From an uncultured Pseudomonadota bacterium (lineage in GTDB: Bacteria; Pseudomonadota; Gammaproteobacteria; Steroidobacterales; Woeseiaceae), in NCBI GenBank assembly GCA_913055625.1, contig CAJXJW010000006.1, forward strand, positions 1 to 64,000: DNA of 64,000 nucleotides, read 5' to 3'. This document shows positions 35,691 through 43,873 of the stretch, piece after piece. Within the stretch, counting starts at the first letter, position 1; each line of letters opens with the position of its first letter. Below the pieces are notes generated by a model. The model was not told the DNA's origin. It did not search any database and worked only from the letters and a program-made list of their open reading frames with translations. Position numbers and translations under genes: made by a program.

Positions 35691-37004
35691 ATGAGAATCA
35701 GCGTATTTGGACTTGGATACGTGGGAACCGTGTCCGTAGGCTGCCTGGCAGGGGACGGGCATCGGGTGATTGGTGTCGACCCGAACGTGACAAAGGTCTC
35801 GATGATAAACGGGGGGCAATCGCCGATTATCGAGGACGAAATCGACGAACTCGTGGCCAACGGCGTATCAGCGGCCCTCGTCAGCGCGACGAGCGACGCA
35901 AATGAGGCCATCGCGGCCACCGAGGTCTCGCTGGTCTGTGTTGGAACGCCGAGTCTTCCGAACGGTAGCTTGAACCTCGAGTACGTCGAGAATGTCTGTC
36001 GCCAGATCGGCGCCGCACTCGGGGAAAAGTCCGAGGCGCACACGGTTGTGATTCGCAGCACCATGCTTCCCGGTTCGATGCAGGATGTCGTCATTCCCGC
36101 CCTCGAGGCGGCGTCCGGAAAGCTTGCGGGGGAGGGCTTCGTCGTGGTGAACAACCCGGAGTTCCTCCGCGAGGGAACGGCGGTCTTCGACTACCGGAAT
36201 CCGCCGAAGACCGTTATCGGCGAATTGCGACCGGGCGACGGCGACAAGCTGGTCCAGCTGTATGCCGGAATCGACGCACCCATGATTCGCACGTCCATCG
36301 AAACCGCCGAAATGGTGAAGTATGTCGACAACATATGGCATGCGTTGAAGGTGGGTTTTGCAAACGAAGTCGGAAATATTGCGAAGGCGCTGGGCATTGA
36401 TGGCCAGGACGTAATGAAGATTTTCTGCGCCGACGAAAAGCTCAACCTGTCGCCGTACTACCTTCGGCCCGGGTTTGCCTTTGGCGGGTCATGCTTGCCC
36501 AAGGATCTTCGCGCCATGACGTACAAGGCTAACAGGCTCGATGTCGATACGCCGATTCTAAACTCGATCCTGCCCAGCAATACGCTGCAAGTCGAACGAG
36601 CGGTCAACCGAGTGCTGGAATCCGGAAAGCGCAAGATCGGCGTCCTCGGTTTCAGCTTCAAGGATGGAACGGACGACCTTCGCGAAAGCCCGGTAGTGGA
36701 AATGATAGAACGATTGCTGGGAAAAGGGCTGGATGTGCGAATCTACGACAAGCACGTCAATCTTGCCCGGCTCGTGGGAGCAAATCGAGACTACATTCTC
36801 AATGCAATTCCGCACATCGCCCGAATCATGCAGAAGGACGTGGACTCCATTCTCGATACGTCCGAACTCGTCGTCATCGGCAACGGATCGGCCGAGTTCT
36901 CCGGTATTTCGGACCGGCTGAGACCCGGCCAGATGCTCTTCGACCTGGTGGGTGTCGCGAAACCGACGTCATCGACGCCGGCCTACGACGGAATCTGCTG
37001 GTAG
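35691..37004 (+). CDS. algD: GDP-mannose 6-dehydrogenase, AlgD type
   Basis: Predicts 437 aa, the length of AlgD (436 aa). It oxidises GDP-mannose to GDP-mannuronate, the alginate precursor in Pseudomonas. Evidence: the Rossmann motif VFGLGYVGTVSVGCL, the stretch VVIRSTMLPGS, NPEFLREGTA, and the catalytic cysteine in FGGSCLPKDLRAM at residue 268, which coincides with the AlgD cysteine number. The C-terminus is AYDGICW; AlgD ends in EGICW. Other uronate dehydrogenases in this superfamily lack this end. No alginate polymerase (alg8/alg44) is present, so mannuronate probably enters a mixed polymer. Confidence 0.93.
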   Translation: MRISVFGLGYVGTVSVGCLAGDGHRVIGVDPNVTKVSMINGGQSPIIEDEIDELVANGVSAALVSATSDANEAIAATEVSLVCVGTPSLPNGSLNLEYVENVCRQIGAALGEKSEAHTVVIRSTMLPGSMQDVVIPALEAASGKLAGEGFVVVNNPEFLREGTAVFDYRNPPKTVIGELRPGDGDKLVQLYAGIDAPMIRTSIETAEMVKYVDNIWHALKVGFANEVGNIAKALGIDGQDVMKIFCADEKLNLSPYYLRPGFAFGGSCLPKDLRAMTYKANRLDVDTPILNSILPSNTLQVERAVNRVLESGKRKIGVLGFSFKDGTDDLRESPVVEMIERLLGKGLDVRIYDKHVNLARLVGANRDYILNAIPHIARIMQKDVDSILDTSELVVIGNGSAEFSGISDRLRPGQMLFDLVGVAKPTSSTPAYDGICW

Positions 37005-37011
37005 CAGAAAG

Positions 37012-37878
37012 CTAGTAGTACGCCGGCGAGTGATCGTCGGACTTGTTCAGGATGACGCCCGCGATGTTCAGGTCGGCAACGAGGTCCTTGACCTGCTGCA
37101 GATCGGTACGGCGTGTTTCGCACTCGGCGACGATAAACAGCAGGGCATCAAGGTTCGGCGAGAAGGCCAACATGTCGTCCGCATCGAGAATTGGCGGAAA
37201 ATCGAACAGGATGATGCAGTCCTGGTTGTCGGTGGTCAGGAGATGCAGCAGGTCCCGCATTCGGTGCGACGACAGCAATTCCGACGAGTTCTCGTGCGAG
37301 CCGGTGCTAGGCAGTATCAGGAGTCGCTCGATGGATGTCTTGATCACAACGTCTTCGATCGACACGTCATTCAGCAGATAGTCGGAAAGGTCATGCTTCG
37401 GCGTGATGCCGAGGTACCTGGCGATGCTGGGTCTGCGCAAATCCAGGTCGACCAGGATGACCTTCTGATTCGGTTCGCGCGCAATGCTGATAGCGGTGTT
37501 GATAGAGGTGAGCGTCTTTCCGGCGCTGGACCGCGCTGAGCTTACGCCGAGCCGGGTCCACCCGTTCGAGCGCATTCGCTGCAGGAGTCGCGTGCGGAGC
37601 ATCTTGTAGGCCGAGCGGACCATGAGCGGCTGATCGTCTGTAACCACCCGGTGTTGCAGCAGCAGCTCCGGATCAATACTCACCGGAGTCGCAAGATCCC
37701 AGAACTCGTTGAAGACGGAAAAGCCGGAATTCGACGCCCTTTGCGGGCCCACGCGTCGGGGAGTGCCGGCACCATTGAGGGGGTCCGTGTACAGCGCGGT
37801 CTCGGACTGGCCGTCCCTGCCCGGACTGGTTTGCCGAGACTCCTTGGCGCGTCGCAGTGCTTCTTCTATTCGGCCCAT
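37012..37878 (-). CDS. CpsD/CapB-type tyrosine autokinase (exopolysaccharide-associated)
   Basis: Predicts 288 aa. It has a Walker A region SSARSSAGKTLTSIN (near residue 115), Walker A' VILVDLDLRRPS and Walker B CIILFDFPP. The C-terminus is SPAYY, two Tyr at the very end, as in the phosphorylatable clusters of BY-kinases. It lacks the membrane domains of Wzc, which are supplied by the preceding gene. It regulates polymer length or export by cycling with the Wzz/GumC-type partner. It ends just 7 bp from the convergent algD stop and follows the length-determinant gene by 10 bp. Confidence 0.9.
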   Translation of the reverse strand: MGRIEEALRRAKESRQTSPGRDGQSETALYTDPLNGAGTPRRVGPQRASNSGFSVFNEFWDLATPVSIDPELLLQHRVVTDDQPLMVRSAYKMLRTRLLQRMRSNGWTRLGVSSARSSAGKTLTSINTAISIAREPNQKVILVDLDLRRPSIARYLGITPKHDLSDYLLNDVSIEDVVIKTSIERLLILPSTGSHENSSELLSSHRMRDLLHLLTTDNQDCIILFDFPPILDADDMLAFSPNLDALLFIVAECETRRTDLQQVKDLVADLNIAGVILNKSDDHSPAYY

Positions 37879-37888
37879 GACTTGAATT

Positions 37889-39595
37889 CTATCCTGAGAT
37901 CAAGGTGATCAGGTACGCGACGGCGATTGCCCCGACGACGGAAGCAGCCATCATTCCATTGACAAGTGTTCGCTTGCGCGACTCGGCTGCGGTCTCCAGG
38001 TACGGTATCACCGCGAGCGGGGGAGTATCGATCAGTTGGATGACATCCCGGGTTCCCTTGACGGTGTCGTCCAGTGCATCGAGGAACATCGCAAGAACCA
38101 GGCCAACGCCGCAGGACAGTACGAATGCCAGGAGTATGATGGCGGTACGGTTGGGCTTGTACGGTTCAAGGGGCACCTTCGCGGGTTCGACGATCGTGAA
38201 GCGATCGCCGCTTCCGCCGGCCTCCAGCTTCTGCGCCTTCTGTGCGGCATCGAGCTTCGCGAGCGCTTCATTCAGATTTGCAACAGCCGTCTGGTTGGCC
38301 CGGGTCAGGTTCTCATAGTCCCGCTCGATCGCCGGAGACATGGCAACACTGAGTTCGAGCTCCTGCAGCTTCTGCTGCAACTCATTCTTGCGCTGTTGAA
38401 GATTACGAATATTCGTCTCTTCGGCATCCATCCGAACCCGCAGTTGGCGCGCATAGGGGTCGTCGAGCAGGCTTGCCTGAGATTGCGCATTCGTCGAGGA
38501 AGCAAGCCGCGCGTCGGCAAGCTCGGCTTCGAGGTTCTCGAGCGTCCTTTGCGAGCGCAACACATCCGGATGATCGGTGGAGTACCGTTGCAGATTCTCC
38601 GCGTGCTGCGCGCGTGCCTGTTGAACGCGTTCATTCAGGGTCGCGACATAAGTGCCGGTGCCGCCAACAGCCTGACTCAGAATGTCGATCTCCTTTTGTA
38701 CCTGTACCACGTCCGGATGTTCACGGCTGTACACGGAGATCAGGCGCATTTTTTCGAGCTGCAGAGCGGCTAGCTGGTCGGAAGGATTGAGAACCGGCTG
38801 GCCATTCGAGTCATACACCGTCTGAGCAGGACGCAGCTGAGCCAATTGCGATCCGAGTTCGAGCTGGCGATTGCGAGCGTCCCGGATTTCCTGGTCGAGA
38901 CCATCGATCTGGCGCTCGGTTCGTTCGATCGTCTGCAGGTTGTGTCCCATCAACTCGGGGAGATTGCCGAAGTTCTCTTCCTTGAATCGTGCAAGTGCTT
39001 CGCCGGTATCACTGACTTCCTGGCGGTATCGATCGATGTCGCCCTGGATAAATGTCAATGTCTGCTCGACCTGGCTGGTTCGACTCTCGACGTTCTGCGA
39101 GATGTAGAGATTGGCCAGGTCCGCGGCGACGTCCCTGGCAGTCTGGGCATCGCGGTGATCGAACGACAACGTGAAGGAGATCGTCGCCATCATGGGCCGC
39201 CCGCTACGGGGGTTCATGACGTCGAATACCTCCGTCTGTAACAGGGTATCCGCGCGAAGCTTCTCAACGGCGACCTGCATGCCTTCCGAGCTCCGGATCT
39301 CCGGGTACAGCTGGTGCTTTTCGATCAGCGCGGCAATATTCCCCGAGGACATGACCCGGGTCCGCACTTCCTGGATCTGCTCGTCGACAAAAGAGTTGAC
39401 CGTCGACTGGACGACATCCTGTGGAATGGCCTGTTGCTCGATCAGAAATCTCGAGACCGACTGGTACATTGCCGGTATGGCGTGCGCGATCACGACGCCG
39501 ATCAGCGAAATGCTGACTATCGAGCTCAATACGACTACGCGGCGCCGACGCAGGACGCCGAGATAGTCGCTTAGTGTTTTCGTTTCATAGTGCAC
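37889..39595 (-). CDS. Polysaccharide chain-length determinant (Wzz/GumC type)
   Basis: Predicts 568 aa. Two membrane segments bracket a long periplasmic coiled-coil region: TM1 at about residues 20-40 and TM2 near 480-500, then a further hydrophobic segment at the C-terminus. The Wzz domain starts SDYLGVLRRRRVVV and the central part is rich in heptad-like charged residues (ERTERQIDGLDQEIRD). It is the inner-membrane polymerase-length and export partner of the kinase at 37012 and the outer-membrane exporter at 39616. The start is GTG at 39595. The kinase is a separate gene, as in exosortase-associated EPS loci. Confidence 0.92.
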   Translation of the reverse strand: MHYETKTLSDYLGVLRRRRVVVLSSIVSISLIGVVIAHAIPAMYQSVSRFLIEQQAIPQDVVQSTVNSFVDEQIQEVRTRVMSSGNIAALIEKHQLYPEIRSSEGMQVAVEKLRADTLLQTEVFDVMNPRSGRPMMATISFTLSFDHRDAQTARDVAADLANLYISQNVESRTSQVEQTLTFIQGDIDRYRQEVSDTGEALARFKEENFGNLPELMGHNLQTIERTERQIDGLDQEIRDARNRQLELGSQLAQLRPAQTVYDSNGQPVLNPSDQLAALQLEKMRLISVYSREHPDVVQVQKEIDILSQAVGGTGTYVATLNERVQQARAQHAENLQRYSTDHPDVLRSQRTLENLEAELADARLASSTNAQSQASLLDDPYARQLRVRMDAEETNIRNLQQRKNELQQKLQELELSVAMSPAIERDYENLTRANQTAVANLNEALAKLDAAQKAQKLEAGGSGDRFTIVEPAKVPLEPYKPNRTAIILLAFVLSCGVGLVLAMFLDALDDTVKGTRDVIQLIDTPPLAVIPYLETAAESRKRTLVNGMMAASVVGAIAVAYLITLISG

Positions 39596-39615
39596 GGTGG
39601 TGTACTGTCACTGGG

Positions 39616-40188
39616 TTAGGGGACGACAACGACGTCGCCGCTTTGCAGCATGATGTTCTGGTCCAGATTCCGGCCGCGCTCGACGTCGCCATAGCGAAAC
39701 TTGAGGGCGATCTGGCCGGACGGTGTCCGCCTCAGTATGAGGATATCGTTCAACTCCGCGAAAGGTGTCGTGCCGCCGGCCATGCTGAGTGCCTGCATTA
39801 CGTCGACGCGAGGGTTCATCACGAAGGCTCCGGGATTGTTGACCTGGCCAATGACGAATATGCGGTTGCCGTTGATGGCTGTTACTGCCACGGTGACGAC
39901 GGTATCGGGAATGAATCGCTCGAGGCGCTCGGTCAGGACCACGGCAATGTCATCGACCGATCGTCCGGCCGCCTGGATGTCGCCTGCCAGCGGAAACGAA
40001 AAGCCGCCGTCCGGACGAATCAGCACTTCAAGTTGAAGGTCTTCTTCTTTCCAGACGGAAATACTCAGCGTATCTCCCGGCTTGATCGTGTATTTGTCGT
40101 TGCTCGGTTGATTCTCCTGGGCATTCGCCGCGATTACCGCGGCGTGCAGGAAGAACAGTGTTGCCAGTGTTGCGATAAATCGCGGCAT
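39616..40188 (-). CDS. Polysaccharide export protein (Wza/SLBB family)
   Basis: Predicts 190 aa. A signal peptide (ending near ANAQ) is followed by the polysaccharide-export domain (YTIKPGDTLSISVWKEEDL) and an SLBB domain (RIFVIGQVNNPGAFVM), which form the periplasmic part of the outer-membrane exporter. The C-terminal helix that spans the outer membrane in Wza is short or absent, as in the small proteobacterial forms. Start 40188 begins the signal peptide; an in-frame ATG at 40218 with GAGGAAG before it is the alternative. It is the first gene of the Wza-Wzz-kinase operon. Confidence 0.9.
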   Translation of the reverse strand: MPRFIATLATLFFLHAAVIAANAQENQPSNDKYTIKPGDTLSISVWKEEDLQLEVLIRPDGGFSFPLAGDIQAAGRSVDDIAVVLTERLERFIPDTVVTVAVTAINGNRIFVIGQVNNPGAFVMNPRVDVMQALSMAGGTTPFAELNDILILRRTPSGQIALKFRYGDVERGRNLDQNIMLQSGDVVVVP

Positions 40189-40315
40189 GGCACGAGCCTT
40201 GTGATTCGTACGGTACATACGCGCAGTGCTTCCTCTCAGGTTCTTGCAGCAAGCTCTTGTTTTCGTTGTGGCTGGCTTTCCAAGGGCGTTGCGAAACGCG
40301 CCCGGGGTATCGCCC

Positions 40316-40321
40316 ATTATA
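40316..40321 (-). promoter_or_regulatory. Sigma-70-type -10 box (TATAAT) of the export operon
   Basis: Read on the minus strand, GAATTCCTATAATGGG contains a perfect TATAAT. The -35 region about 17-18 bp upstream (TCGCGAA) is a poor match, so an activator may be needed. It lies 128 bp before the 40188 start. Confidence 0.55.
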
Positions 40322-40434
40322 GGAATTCGACAGAACAGTTCGCGAAAAAATTCGTGTTTATGGTAAACGGTCAAAAGTTATTGATCTGACACTGATTCTG
40401 ACCAGAACGGGCGCCGGACTCAACACACGCCCGG

Positions 40435-42150
40435 TCACTCCGGTATCTCCGCTTCGCGCGATCGGATCGATGCCGGCTCGAACCTCGCCGGCACGTCCTG
40501 CCCCGACAATTTCGCGCGTATCTCACGGATTTTACTAGCGATATGTTCGGATTCCGCCGCGCCGGACGTGCTCGCGCCCAGGTTCACCGCCGCACGCTCG
40601 AGTTTCACGAAGGCGATCTCGAACGGCAGCATCTCGAACGACCGGGGCCTGGCTCCAGAGCCGTCAACCGCCTCGGCGAGGCGTTCCAGCGCGGTGGCGA
40701 CGGCGGCGAGATCATACGCGACAACGTCGACCGGGATTCGCTCACTTTGCACCGGCTCGCCGGACAGCGCGTGCTGCCATTGCACGGTCCAGTGTCCGGG
40801 TATGTCAGCCAGAATGTCCAGTTGCCAGGTGTAGTCGCCGAGGTAGTGGCCGCTGACCGTGTCGCTCACCTGGTCCGGCCTGTGCACGGTCCAGGCGACC
40901 TCGTGATCCTCGGCGGCCCCGACGGGGATCCAGGTATCGCGCAGTGACATCCGGATGCGGCCACCCAGCGGAACGGGTCGATCGCCTGCGGTGACGCGAA
41001 GCCGCCGTTCGCCGGCGGGCAGGCGGGCCGGAAAGTTGAGCGGCCGCCAAAGATCGTCGCCGACCCGGACCTCCAAGAACGGCTCCTGTCCGCAAACGCC
41101 CCCGGCATCGGCGGCTGGAATCCACGACGCCGACAGCCAACCGCCATTGCCGGGCCCCGGCAGTGCGAACTCGATAAACCGACCGTGTTCGAGCGTGACC
41201 GGCTGGTCCAGGGACTGCGCCGCGCCCGTCCGGGACCAGCGAAGCGCCAGGGTGGGACGTCGGCGGGATCCGTCGATGCCGACATTGGCGGACCAGATCT
41301 CGAGCACGCTGCCCACGGAATCCTCGTAAGGATCGGTCAGCTTGATCAGGAACAGTACCGGCAGACGTTGCTGAACGCGTGCCTGGACATAGCTCGTCAA
41401 CTGCGTGGACTGAAATGCAAGCGTCGTGCTCGCCGGATCAAATCGCGCCAATGCCAGCGGCATCGCCCCGGTGTCCGCATCCGGATGCGTGTCAGACGCG
41501 AATCCCGCACCGGCAATCGTCCAGGCTTCCTCGCCGTGGCGGGCTTCGCGCCACCACACTTCGCCGCCTGCCGGCGGACTGTTGTTGTCGTGGTGTACTC
41601 CGCCGGCGCCCGGGTTCCAATCCCGCTTGACCGCGTAGATGGCAACATCGACCGGGTAGGGCGGACCGCTTTCAAGGCTGAGTTCGACGCGGGCATCCGT
41701 GACCCGGCTGCCCGGGGGGAGTTCGATCCCGTCCCAGCGCTGGAGGTTCCTGAACAACTCGTACTCGCCGTAGGCGGGATTGCGAGCGCGCCGGCCCAGG
41801 CGAAGATGTGCCTGGCTGACCTGGTTCCAGCCCTCCTTGAAGGACCCGTCGAGGAAGCCGCGCAGGTCATTGTCTTCCATCGTATCGAAGGCGGCACTGC
41901 GAACGTACGTCGTCCAGTGCTCGCGTACAGCCCCGTCCGGTGGTCCGCCCTGGTCGTCGTCGAATTGGTCAACCCGGAGAACTCCGCACGCGGAAGACTG
42001 GTTCGAACCGTAGTCAAAATGTGCGTTTCTGCCGACCTTGCGAACCTCGTCCTCCGTCGCGAACTCGCACCCGGAAAGCGCCGCGAGCGTGGCGAGAAGG
42101 ACCACCGCGCGAACGGTCTTCGAAGTCTTTGTCGGGCTCATGTGAATCAT
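40435..42150 (-). CDS. Lipoprotein with DNRLRE-like domain, exopolysaccharide locus
   Basis: Predicts 571 aa. A signal peptide with the lipobox TLAALSGC is followed by a DNRLRE/CBM96-like domain (about 100-270; VTDARVELSLESG, IYAVKRDWNPG, FAIKL-type end LFLIKLTDP). A long beta-rich C-terminal part follows, ending in an Arg-rich helix. The start at 42150 is the ATG that overlaps the stop of the sulfotransferase by one base (TGATG); an in-frame ATG at 42141 is the alternative. It is the end of a ten-gene minus-strand operon. A surface or glycan-binding role is inferred from the domain. It is related by domain type to the protein at 7779. Confidence 0.78.
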   Translation of the reverse strand: MIHMSPTKTSKTVRAVVLLATLAALSGCEFATEDEVRKVGRNAHFDYGSNQSSACGVLRVDQFDDDQGGPPDGAVREHWTTYVRSAAFDTMEDNDLRGFLDGSFKEGWNQVSQAHLRLGRRARNPAYGEYELFRNLQRWDGIELPPGSRVTDARVELSLESGPPYPVDVAIYAVKRDWNPGAGGVHHDNNSPPAGGEVWWREARHGEEAWTIAGAGFASDTHPDADTGAMPLALARFDPASTTLAFQSTQLTSYVQARVQQRLPVLFLIKLTDPYEDSVGSVLEIWSANVGIDGSRRRPTLALRWSRTGAAQSLDQPVTLEHGRFIEFALPGPGNGGWLSASWIPAADAGGVCGQEPFLEVRVGDDLWRPLNFPARLPAGERRLRVTAGDRPVPLGGRIRMSLRDTWIPVGAAEDHEVAWTVHRPDQVSDTVSGHYLGDYTWQLDILADIPGHWTVQWQHALSGEPVQSERIPVDVVAYDLAAVATALERLAEAVDGSGARPRSFEMLPFEIAFVKLERAAVNLGASTSGAAESEHIASKIREIRAKLSGQDVPARFEPASIRSREAEIPE

Positions 42151-42851
42151 CAGCAATACATGACGTTTCGTCGCGCCGGAGAATCAAAGTCGAAGCCGAA
42201 GTAGTCGATATCTTCCTTGAACACGTCTGCAACGATCCCGATCAACTCATCGGTGTACATATCCCGGTAGTCGTACTTTCTTGCCGGGGCCTTTTTCTCG
42301 GGAAGTACGATCCACGGATCGAAGTACCGTCGCACATCCGAGCCGAGATTCTCGAGGCGCAGGCAGTCACATCGAACCTGCCCGTCGCTGTCACGAATCC
42401 ATTCGAGCTGGTTGTACCAGGAGTTGAGGGGGCCCATCCACGGCTGGCCAGGGTGTGCCGGTATGTCAATGATTCGTCTCTCACGAACGAACTGCTCGAA
42501 AGTGGCGTTTCGAATGTACTGACGTCGCTCGTCATGCTCCGGCCACTTCAGGGACTGCTTTCTCGCGAAATTGTAGCGCGAAGCGGTGCGGCTCCACGGG
42601 TTGCGAATGACCGAGAAGAACTGCAGGTGCTTGCCGACGGAGTCCACGACATCGACATAGCGGTAGTGGCGCGGCTCGCTCATCGATACATCGCCTCGCC
42701 ATTTGAGTGCCCACCGAACGGATGTGCCGCCATTCTTCGGAATGTGAATGAAATGATAGCGGAGGTCTCTCGGCGCCGACCGAATACGATAGGGAAGTGT
42801 CGACGCCAGCGCCAACGCCTTGTTGACCTTCTGGCCAAGGTTCGTGGTCAC
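42150..42851 (-). CDS. Sulfotransferase family-2 protein
   Basis: Predicts 233 aa. The phosphosulfate motif YHFIHIPKNGGTSVRWAL (residues about 32-49) is that of the carbohydrate sulfotransferase-2 family (HIPKNGGTS). The 3'-phosphate motif is FFSVIRNPWSRTASRYNF near residue 80. This family sulfates glycosaminoglycan-like polymers in animals and appears in some bacterial polysaccharide loci. The start is GTG at 42851, immediately after the stop of the flippase-like gene, so it is coupled. It is of a different family from the other five sulfotransferases in the window. Confidence 0.89.
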   Translation of the reverse strand: MTTNLGQKVNKALALASTLPYRIRSAPRDLRYHFIHIPKNGGTSVRWALKWRGDVSMSEPRHYRYVDVVDSVGKHLQFFSVIRNPWSRTASRYNFARKQSLKWPEHDERRQYIRNATFEQFVRERRIIDIPAHPGQPWMGPLNSWYNQLEWIRDSDGQVRCDCLRLENLGSDVRRYFDPWIVLPEKKAPARKYDYRDMYTDELIGIVADVFKEDIDYFGFDFDSPARRNVMYC

Positions 42852-43844
42852 CTAGCCGACCTCCGAGGCCTGGTCTATTGCCTCCTGAACATCCCGTCGC
42901 CGCCTGATGTAGAACCATCCGCCGGGCAGTGTACTGAGCGTACCCGAGATGAGCGCGAGCAGGCCGACCGTGAAGGCCGATGCGCTCCCCATCACGTTGA
43001 ACTGCGAAAACAGCAGCACGAGGCTGGCTTCGCGCACTCCGATCCCGCTGATTGAAATGGGCAGTAACGAGATGAACATGACAGACGGGACAATCGTCAC
43101 GAAATACTTGAGCTCAGCATGTTCGCCGATCATCAGGGCTGCGACGTAGAACAGCAGGATGCGTCCGAACTGAAAGGCGATGGCAACGAACAATGCATAG
43201 GTCATTTGCCACGGACTGGTCGAGTACAGATCCAGGTAAGTGTACAGCTGGTCGAGCATCGGTCGAACTCTTGGTTCGAAGGTCCGGGGTATCAGCATGC
43301 GCAGGCCACCGCGAAGATGCGGTACGAATGCACAAACGATGAACGTGACGACAAGTGCCAGTGCAATGAGCGTGGGTGCCAGAAGGACGGGACCCAGCCC
43401 CGCCGGACCGAATACGATGCCGAGCAGCACAACCAGGACAAGGCTGACCAGGCCCAGGGCTCGGTCGACGACTACCGACGCCAACGCGCCTGGCCAATCG
43501 GACTTGGCCCTGGCAAGACTTACCGTTCGCAATGCTTCCACGCCAATGATCCCAGGGAGAACCTGGCCCAGGAAACTGGAAACAAAGGTAATGCGCGTGA
43601 TCTCGTTGAGTCCGACCGACAGGTTCGTCATTCGATAAAGAATATGCCACCGGTACGCGGACATCAGTCTGAGCCCGAGATCAATGGCGAGCAGGACAGC
43701 AACCGTCCAGATCGAAATCCGCGCAAGGTCTTCCCGCAGCTCGGCGGAATCCATCGACACCAGTACGGCGACGATAAGGCCGATACTTATCGCCGCGCGA
43801 AGCCACGGTGATGCGAGCAGCTTGCGTACACGTGGCCACCACAT
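42852..43844 (-). CDS. Flippase-like / LPG-synthase TM-region family membrane protein
   Basis: Predicts 330 aa and about eight membrane segments. The motif SSFLGQVLPGIIGVEALRT (near residue 90) and the late LPISISGIGVREASLVLLF are those of the lysylphosphatidylglycerol synthase TM region (UPF0104/AglD) family. Members function in lipid-linked sugar handling or lipid flipping; the exact job here is unknown. It lies between the carbamoyltransferase (29 bp upstream) and a sulfotransferase (adjacent). Confidence 0.87.
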   Translation of the reverse strand: MWWPRVRKLLASPWLRAAISIGLIVAVLVSMDSAELREDLARISIWTVAVLLAIDLGLRLMSAYRWHILYRMTNLSVGLNEITRITFVSSFLGQVLPGIIGVEALRTVSLARAKSDWPGALASVVVDRALGLVSLVLVVLLGIVFGPAGLGPVLLAPTLIALALVVTFIVCAFVPHLRGGLRMLIPRTFEPRVRPMLDQLYTYLDLYSTSPWQMTYALFVAIAFQFGRILLFYVAALMIGEHAELKYFVTIVPSVMFISLLPISISGIGVREASLVLLFSQFNVMGSASAFTVGLLALISGTLSTLPGGWFYIRRRRDVQEAIDQASEVG

Positions 43845-43873
43845 TGCTGGACCCCTGGTTTGGGTGCTGACTG

